A DNA stretch of 64,000 nt. Origin: Gammaproteobacteria bacterium MFB021. Lineage in GTDB: Bacteria > Pseudomonadota > Gammaproteobacteria > Pseudomonadales > Halomonadaceae. Both the position numbers and the translations under genes were made by a program. Below are positions 58,638-64,000 of the stretch, piece by piece (position 1 is the stretch's first letter; each line of letters opens with the position of its first letter). The notes under the pieces are model-generated. The model made no database searches. It worked only from the letters and a program-made list of their open reading frames with translations, and was not told the DNA's origin. Location of the stretch: assembly GCA_000737985.1 (NCBI GenBank), contig JNVT01000003.1, forward strand, positions 1 through 64,000. The letters run 5' to 3'.

Positions 58638-59555
58638 ATGATCGGCTGCTTTGGCAAGATTCCCACGCAAGCCGACTTCGTAGGCGTGAACGCCACCGGG
58701 GCAGTGATCCAGGAGCTCGACCAGTGGTTACAGAGTGCGCTGTTACAGTTTCTCGACCACGACGACTGGCAGCATCGCTTCGATGCGCTGCCGGTGTGCT
58801 TCTTCAACTATCACGCGCGCAACGGCAGCGATGTCACCGGGGCCATGATCAGCTCGGCGGACGCCTCCGGGCGGCGCTATCCGTTCTTCGTCTTTCAGAC
58901 GCTGAAGGCGGAAGGGCGCCCCGCGGTGCTGCCCTGCATCAACACCCTGGGCGAGATCTTCGCCGCCCAGGCGCGGACGATCCTCACCGACTCCGTGCAT
59001 GGCGCGTCGCCGATCGACCCGGTGGCGGCGATCGGCGAGCTGCGCCAGCTCAACGATCAGGACATCGCGCTGTATCAGCGCATCCATCAGCGCTTTCTGC
59101 TCGACTACAGCTTCGCCGACGTGGCCAAGGCGCTGGAGTGGGGCTGGCCGGAGTTCGTCAGCGGCGGCTGCCTGCATCGCCTGCACTATGCGCTGACGCG
59201 TTGGCGCGCCGGCAGTACCCAGGCGGTGATGCTGCCGCTGCCGGCGGAACGCGGGCTCAAGCGCCCGGTCGCCGATCTCTGGCAGCAGTGGCTGGGCGCC
59301 GCCTGCCCCGGTGGCACGCCGGTGATGAGCCTGCTGGTCGACGACTTCATGCGCCCGCGGCTGCTGCTGATGCCGGTCTGGCAGAGCGCGGAACAGTTCT
59401 TCGAGGTGCTCTCGAACCCGGACGACAGGCGTCTGTGCATCGACGTGCTGTCGTCCTTCGCGGACGACGAGCCGCATCCCGGTACCTTGCCGCTCCCGGA
59501 TACCCGGTTGAGTCTGGCCGATTTCATGGCGCAATTTCCGTGCGACGCACGGTAG
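58638..59555 (+). CDS. tagF: Type VI secretion-associated protein TagF
   Basis: A 305-residue TagF/ImpM: the opening MIGCFGKIPTQADFVGVNATGAVIQELDQWLQSAL and VTGAMISSADASGRRYPFFVFQT are diagnostic. In Pseudomonas TagF represses the T6SS after translation by holding Fha1; no Fha gene lies in the window. It is longer than the usual 220-residue form, with a C-terminal extension of about 80 residues that includes PVMSLLVDDFMRPRLLLMPVW. It sits between tssM and the TssM-OmpA fusion. Confidence 0.88.
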   Translation: MIGCFGKIPTQADFVGVNATGAVIQELDQWLQSALLQFLDHDDWQHRFDALPVCFFNYHARNGSDVTGAMISSADASGRRYPFFVFQTLKAEGRPAVLPCINTLGEIFAAQARTILTDSVHGASPIDPVAAIGELRQLNDQDIALYQRIHQRFLLDYSFADVAKALEWGWPEFVSGGCLHRLHYALTRWRAGSTQAVMLPLPAERGLKRPVADLWQQWLGAACPGGTPVMSLLVDDFMRPRLLLMPVWQSAEQFFEVLSNPDDRRLCIDVLSSFADDEPHPGTLPLPDTRLSLADFMAQFPCDAR

Positions 59556-59582
59556 ACACCCGAGCATGAGCAGATCGCATCG

Positions 59583-62075
59583 ATGAAACGTTTCAAAATC
59601 GCTTATCTGAAGTACGCCTTCTTCAAGTACCAGCCCTACATCCTGGGGCTTTTGTTCTTCGCCGCCATCTTTCTGGTCTGGCGGCTGGGCGTCGCACTGG
59701 GCTTTTCGTCGCTGGCCAGCCTGCTCAGCGGGATCGTGCTGTTCCTGCTGGCGTCGGCGCTCTACGTGCTGCTGCTCTACCGCGGGGTGGGGCAGAAGCG
59801 CAATCTCGAGCATCTGCTGATGGAGGACGCCGACGCCGCGGTGCTAGAGGCGAGCCCCCAGGACCGCGAAGAGATCAGCCTGCTGCGCGAGCGTCTGCTC
59901 AAGACCATCGAACGCCTCAAGCAGAGTGGCAAGCGCAAGGGCCAGCGCGGCAACGATGCGCTCTATGCGCTGCCCTGGTACATGATCGTGGGGCAGCCGG
60001 CGGCCGGCAAAAGCACCATGGTCTACGAATCCGGGCTCAATTTCCCCTTTGCCGAGCGCGAGAACGCTCGGGTCGCCGGCATGGGTGGTACCCGCCACTG
60101 CGACTGGTTCTTCAGCTCCGACGCCATCCTGCTGGATACCGCCGGGCGCTACATGAACAGCGAGGAGGAGGTCGGCAAGTGGAAGGGCTTTCTCGCGCTG
60201 CTCAAGTCGCATCGCCGCCACTGCCCGCTCAACGGCCTGATCGTCGCGGTCAATATCAGCGACGTAGTGCAAGCCAGCGATACCCAGCGCAACAACCTGG
60301 CGCGGCGTCTGCGCGAGCGCATTCAGGAGGCGCGTGAGCAGTTGGAGGCGCGGCTGCCGATCTATCTGGTATTCACCAAGTGCGACCTGATCGAAGGCTT
60401 CACCACCTTCTTCGAGCGCCTCGATCCGCAGCATCGCAGCGACGTGCTCGGGCATACCTTCCCGCATCAGCAGCCCAGCGACGTCAACTGGGGGCAGCAG
60501 TTCGACAGCGCGCTGCAGGCGCTGTGCCATCACTGGCTGCAGGTGGGCGACGACGAGATCGTCCAGCGTGACGTGGTCGATACCCGCCGCGACGTGGCGG
60601 CCTTCCGCTTCCCGCTGGAGCTGGCGGCGCTGCGCGACTCGCTGACCCGCTTCGTCGATGCGCTGACCAATGCTAACCCGTACCAGAGCGCACCGCTGCT
60701 GCGCGGCTTCTACTTCGTCAGCGCCCTGCAGGAGGGCGATGCCATCGAAGGTGAGCACGCCAGCCGCGTGGGCTGCCACTTCGCCCTGGCCAAGCCCGGG
60801 CAGCTCTCGGAAGAGCGGGTCAATCACGCCTTCTTCATTGGCAACCTGTTCCGACAGGTGATCATCGCCGATCGCCATCTGGCCGGGCTCTACTCGACGG
60901 ACGTGCGCGGCAAGCGGCGCAAGCTGCGCTGGGGGCTGGCCGCGGCCGCGCTGGGGATCTTCGCCTGTACCCTGTGGATCACCTCGGCGGTGCGCAACCA
61001 CGGCGAGATCGAGGCGATGTCGCACACCTTCGCCGAGGCCGCGACCGCAGATGACCAGCAAACGACCCAGTATGCCCGCTGGCACAGCATCGATGCGCTG
61101 CGCGACTGGGGTAGCCACTACTATCAGCGCGAGCACGGCGACGGCGTGCCCTGGTCGATGGGCTGGGGGCTCTATCAGGGCGATGCGATCGAACCGGCGA
61201 TCCGCGAGCGCTACTTCGATCGCCTGCGCACGGTGATGCTGGAGCCGGTGGAGCAGAACCTGACTCGCTCGCTGTTCTCGCTCACCACCATCGGTGTCTA
61301 CAAGCGCACCACCGACGAGCTGCACGCGGTGGATGGGCCCGACACCGTGGCGCCCTATGCCCGGCCGCGGGACAACACCGCGGAGTCGCTGGCCAAGTTC
61401 GGGCGCAATACGCTGGATACCTATCTGATGCTGTCGGACATGGAGCGTGCCGATATCGATAGCGAGGCCCTGCGCAACCGCCTGCCAGCGTTCTGGTATC
61501 CGGCGATCCAGCAGCGTACCGGGGCGAAAATCGACGAGGATCGCTCCGACTACCGCTACGCCGGGCGCCAGATCGACTTCTACAGCCAGCAGATCCACGA
61601 GCCAGACGTGCCGCGGATCACCTCCAACGCTTTCCTGGTGTCGAGCAGCCGCAACTATATCGACAGCCTGCTGGAGCAGACCCTGACCAGCACCGAGACC
61701 ATCGTGCTCGAATCCGACACCCTATTCGCCTTTGGCCGCGGTGACTACGCCGGGCTGCAGCAGGCGGGGCAGAAGGAGCTGGACGAGCTGGCCCAGCGCC
61801 TGCTCAACACCCAGGACCTGGGGCAGATCCTGATTACCGGCCACGCTGACCCGATCGGCAACGAGGCGGTGAACCAGCAGCTCTCGCTGCAGCGGGCGAT
61901 GACCGTGCGCCAGTACCTGGTAGGCAAGGGCGTGCCGGCGGGCTTGATCGAGGCCAAGGGGGCGGGCAGCGAGCGTCCGCTGGTGACCTGTGATCCCAAT
62001 CAGCCGCGTGCACAGCTGATCGAGTGCCTCGCGCCGAACCGCCGGGTAGAGATCGAAGTCAAGAAGCAGCAGTGA
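59583..62075 (+). CDS. Short TssM-like protein fused to an OmpA domain
   Basis: An 830-residue hybrid. Residues 1-470 copy the TssM N-terminal half: two membrane helices (about 18-66), NTPase domain with Walker A VGQPAAGKST (136-145) and LLDTAGRY, and a third helix near 448-467. A periplasmic region of only about 240 residues follows, then a C-terminal OmpA/MotB peptidoglycan-binding domain (about 705-830) with ITGHADPIGNEAVNQQLSLQRA and the NRRVEIEV end. The Asp and Arg that bind diaminopimelate are present. It probably anchors the T6SS membrane complex to the cell wall, a role TssL often has. Some clusters annotate such proteins only as OmpA family. Confidence 0.88.
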   Translation: MKRFKIAYLKYAFFKYQPYILGLLFFAAIFLVWRLGVALGFSSLASLLSGIVLFLLASALYVLLLYRGVGQKRNLEHLLMEDADAAVLEASPQDREEISLLRERLLKTIERLKQSGKRKGQRGNDALYALPWYMIVGQPAAGKSTMVYESGLNFPFAERENARVAGMGGTRHCDWFFSSDAILLDTAGRYMNSEEEVGKWKGFLALLKSHRRHCPLNGLIVAVNISDVVQASDTQRNNLARRLRERIQEAREQLEARLPIYLVFTKCDLIEGFTTFFERLDPQHRSDVLGHTFPHQQPSDVNWGQQFDSALQALCHHWLQVGDDEIVQRDVVDTRRDVAAFRFPLELAALRDSLTRFVDALTNANPYQSAPLLRGFYFVSALQEGDAIEGEHASRVGCHFALAKPGQLSEERVNHAFFIGNLFRQVIIADRHLAGLYSTDVRGKRRKLRWGLAAAALGIFACTLWITSAVRNHGEIEAMSHTFAEAATADDQQTTQYARWHSIDALRDWGSHYYQREHGDGVPWSMGWGLYQGDAIEPAIRERYFDRLRTVMLEPVEQNLTRSLFSLTTIGVYKRTTDELHAVDGPDTVAPYARPRDNTAESLAKFGRNTLDTYLMLSDMERADIDSEALRNRLPAFWYPAIQQRTGAKIDEDRSDYRYAGRQIDFYSQQIHEPDVPRITSNAFLVSSSRNYIDSLLEQTLTSTETIVLESDTLFAFGRGDYAGLQQAGQKELDELAQRLLNTQDLGQILITGHADPIGNEAVNQQLSLQRAMTVRQYLVGKGVPAGLIEAKGAGSERPLVTCDPNQPRAQLIECLAPNRRVEIEVKKQQ

Positions 62076-62505
62076 TGGCATGCACTGCTGTTTTCCTAGA
62101 ATGTAACGAAATATGTAAAGTGTGTTTAAATGTAGAAATTGTCTTTAAAGTTTAAGATGGGTGGATATAATTGAGGTTCATCAGAATCGTGTGAGGTTTT
62201 GCAGCGTGCCGGAGGCATTTTGAAACCGGCTGCAATCATGTAAGAGATTGACCATGCCTTTGTAGGTGATCTCTTACAAAAAAGCGTATGCATTGTTTCT
62301 GATGCCACCTAATTAAACTTCGTTATTTGCGGGCCTTGCTGTTTTTCCCCGCAAGAACAAGTGGTTGAGGTTTGTATGCTTTTCGGTCGTCGAGTCCTTC
62401 GAAGGCCGTCAAGTGGGCCAGGGGTCGCCCGGTATGCGCGAGGTCGATGGCCGTCGCGTGTCAGGAGTGGCCATTCGCGAGTGAGTAAATAGGAGAACAG
62501 AGCAC
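62076..62505 (+). promoter_or_regulatory. hcp upstream region with promoter and GacA-type box
   Basis: A 430-base AT-rich gap. TTTAAA (62144-62149) and TATAAT (62166-62171), 16 bases apart, form one promoter candidate. Downstream, TGTAGG-TGATCT-CTTACA at 62261-62278 matches the TGTAAG-N6-CTTACA GacA box with one mismatch, and an extra half-site TGTAAG lies at 62239-62244. The rest is a long leader of over 200 bases before hcp. Confidence 0.5.
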
Positions 62506-63036
62506 ATGGCATTCGATGCGTATCTCAAGATCGACGGTATCCCCGGTGAAAGCCTGGACGACAAGCACGTCGACTGGATCGAACTGAAGAGCTTCGACTT
62601 CGGCGCTAGCCAGGCCACTTCGGCGACCGCTAGTTCAGCCGGCGGTGCTTCGGCCGAGCGCGTCAACCTGAGCGAATTCCGCATTCAGAAGTTCGTCGAC
62701 AAGGCTTCCGCCAAGCTGTTCGAATCCTGCTGTAAAGGTCAGCACATCAAGGAAGTCGTGCTGCACGTGAACCGCGCCGGTGGTGACAAGGTGCGTTACA
62801 TGGAGGTCAAGCTGGAAGAGGTGATCGTCTCCTCGACCGAGATGGAAGGCACCTCCGTGTCGACTGGCTTCGAGCAGAACGAGAGCGAAGATCGTCACGA
62901 CCTGCCGTACGAAACCGTCAAGTTCAACTACGCGCGGATCAAGATCACCTACACCCAGCAGAAGCGTTCCGACGGCCAGGGTGGCGGCAACGTCGCCGGC
63001 GGCTGGGACCGCACCCGCAACAAGGTCTACGCCTGA
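62506..63036 (+). CDS. hcp: Type VI secretion tube protein Hcp
   Basis: A 176-residue Hcp: MAFDAYLKIDGIPGESLDDKHVDWIELKSFDFG, the helix FVDKASAKLFESCCKGQHIKEVVLHV and KFNYARIKITYTQQ. It forms hexameric rings stacked into the inner tube fired by the sheath. A short Ala/Ser/Gly insertion follows SQATSATAS. AGGAG lies 11 bases upstream. The gene has its own promoter region and is followed by four hairpins, fitting separate high-level expression. Confidence 0.97.
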   Translation: MAFDAYLKIDGIPGESLDDKHVDWIELKSFDFGASQATSATASSAGGASAERVNLSEFRIQKFVDKASAKLFESCCKGQHIKEVVLHVNRAGGDKVRYMEVKLEEVIVSSTEMEGTSVSTGFEQNESEDRHDLPYETVKFNYARIKITYTQQKRSDGQGGGNVAGGWDRTRNKVYA

Positions 63037-63061
63037 TATCGGGCTCGCGCCCGAGTTGCGA

Positions 63062-63267
63062 CGGCCGCTCTACGCGAGCGGCCGAGCGGCACAGCGCTCA
63101 CCCGTGGCGGCGGGTGAGCGTGTGGCGCCAACGCCCGGCGGCTCTCCTGTGGGAGCCGCACGGGCGTTTGCGTTGCTGGCCTTCACGGCCGGTGACCCAG
63201 CGCAACGGGTGACGCGTCGACTGACCGGGAGCGGTGGGGCAGGGCTCCCGCGCCGCTCCCGGTCAGT
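63062..63267 (+). other. Four consecutive hairpins after hcp
   Basis: Hairpin 1, 63062-63084 (CGGCCGCTC/GAGCGGCCG). Hairpin 2, 63095-63120 (CGCTCACCCG/CGGGTGAGCG). Hairpin 3, 63130-63168 (AACGCCCG and CGGCTC arms, then TTTGCG). Hairpin 4, 63220-63267 (15-bp perfect stem ACTGACCGGGAGCGG). None has a long T tract. They fill most of the gap between hcp and tssA. Confidence 0.65.
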
Positions 63268-63379
63268 CATCGCGGTTCAGGTACTGCCAATACCGTCATG
63301 ACGAGTACCGTCATTTTTATTGCCGGGGCGAGCGTTGCGCCGATAGCCGCCGCGGCCCGAGCCGTTGACGAGGGACGAC

Positions 63380-64000
63380 ATGGATCAACTCGGCGAACTT
63401 TCCATCGAGGCGTTGCTCGCCCCCATCGAGGGCGCCAGCCACGCCGGCGGCGAGGACCTGACCTTCTCGCTGCTGTTCGACCAGATCAAGGAGGCGCGCC
63501 GCGCCGACCCCACCTACCTGCCCCAGGGTGAGTGGCAGACCGAACTCAAGCAGTCCGACTGGGGCCAGGTGATCAACCTCACCAGCGAGGCGCTGATCGC
63601 GCAGAGCAAGGATCTCCAGCTCGCCGGCTGGCTGTGCGAGGGGCTGGCGCATCGTGAGGGCTTCGACGGTATCGCCTTTGGCCTGACCCTCGAAGCCCGG
63701 CTGCTCGACGAGTACTGGGAGACCCTCTATCCCGAACTCGACGAGGATGACCTCGAAGAGCGCTCGGCACGGCTGAGTTGGCTGGGCGACACGCTGATCG
63801 GCGTGGTGCGCACGCTGCCGCTGCTCGACGGCGACGGCTACGGGCTGGCCGACTACGACGAGTCGCGCCAGGTCGAGAACCAGGCGCGCAACGACCCCGA
63901 TGCCATGGATCGCGCCCTCAGCGATGGCAAGATCAACGATGAGATCTTCCAGCGCTCGGTGGTGCTCACCAGTACCGACTTCCTGCAGCAGCGCCACGCC
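63380..64000 (+). CDS. tssA: Type VI secretion protein TssA, N-terminal part
   Basis: The first 207 codons of a gene running out of the window. It begins MDQLGELSIEALLAPIEGAS and shows the ImpA N-terminal domain: GEDLTFSLLFDQIKEARRADPTYLPQGEWQTELKQSDWGQV, AGWLCEGLAHREGFDGIAFGLTL and YPELDEDDLEERSARLSWLGD. TssA proteins cap and prime the growing sheath and tube. GAGGGAC precedes the ATG. Confidence 0.92.
   Translation, partial: MDQLGELSIEALLAPIEGASHAGGEDLTFSLLFDQIKEARRADPTYLPQGEWQTELKQSDWGQVINLTSEALIAQSKDLQLAGWLCEGLAHREGFDGIAFGLTLEARLLDEYWETLYPELDEDDLEERSARLSWLGDTLIGVVRTLPLLDGDGYGLADYDESRQVENQARNDPDAMDRALSDGKINDEIFQRSVVLTSTDFLQQRHA

Noticed and set aside
62073-62090. Sigma-54-like promoter (TGGCATGCACTGCT) after the TssM-OmpA gene
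   Set aside because: The GC elements do not have the required spacing and the second element lacks TTGC; a sigma-70 type TATAAT is nearby.

Overview
The window is high-GC bacterial DNA whose gene set and gene orders (aroQ-accB-accC-prmA, dusB-fis, srkA, a complete urease cluster, a full type VI secretion locus) point to a gammaproteobacterium, most likely a member of the Halomonadaceae (Halomonas, Salinicola or a relative). That placement is inferred from gene content and protein character, not from a marker-gene alignment. The two ends cut through genes: the 3' end of ureD at position 1 and the 5' part of tssA at position 64000.

Layout. 1-5884: urease cluster ureD'-ureABC-ureEFG-ureJ, closed by a terminator. 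5902-10936: membrane proteins, a DUF3311/sodium:solute symporter pair and a polar amino-acid ABC importer. 10937-15073: a gene-poor stretch with a small acidic periplasmic protein, a probable CsrB/RsmZ-type regulatory RNA that was not expected from protein coding alone, tRNA-Leu(UAG), a HEPN-like gene and an AT-rich segment with repeats. 15087-19957: comF, srkA, folE, a small membrane protein and a succinate-semialdehyde dehydrogenase gene. 19979-26568: a leftward housekeeping block aroQ-accB-accC-prmA-dusB-fis-purH. 26796-32730: dsbD, a DUF2333 gene, ppa and a kinase/phosphatase-like protein with degenerate catalytic motifs. 32749-33030: two different intergenic repeat elements side by side, each with a second copy elsewhere in the window. 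33190-41513: a TRAP transporter plus CitE-, CaiB-, acyl-CoA dehydrogenase- and MaoC-like enzymes and an XRE-cupin regulator, resembling the Pseudomonas itaconate catabolism cluster.

41711-64000 is a type VI secretion system built as two divergent arms. The left arm runs leftward: unknown gene, tssB, tssC, tssE, tssF, tssG, tssH. The right arm runs rightward: tssJ, tssK, tssL, tssM, tagF, a second TssM-like protein fused to an OmpA domain, hcp, tssA'. TssL here has no peptidoglycan-binding extension, so the TssM-OmpA fusion may anchor the membrane complex. The sheath gene tssC and the tube gene hcp are each followed by strong GC hairpins, which would suit separate control of the two most abundant parts.

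The most interesting link is regulatory. A perfect GacA/UvrY-type palindrome (TGTAAG-N6-CTTACA) lies upstream of the left arm and a one-mismatch version lies upstream of hcp, while the same window carries a Csr/Rsm-type RNA. Together these suggest that the Gac/Csr signalling pathway controls this secretion system, possibly both directly and through CsrA.
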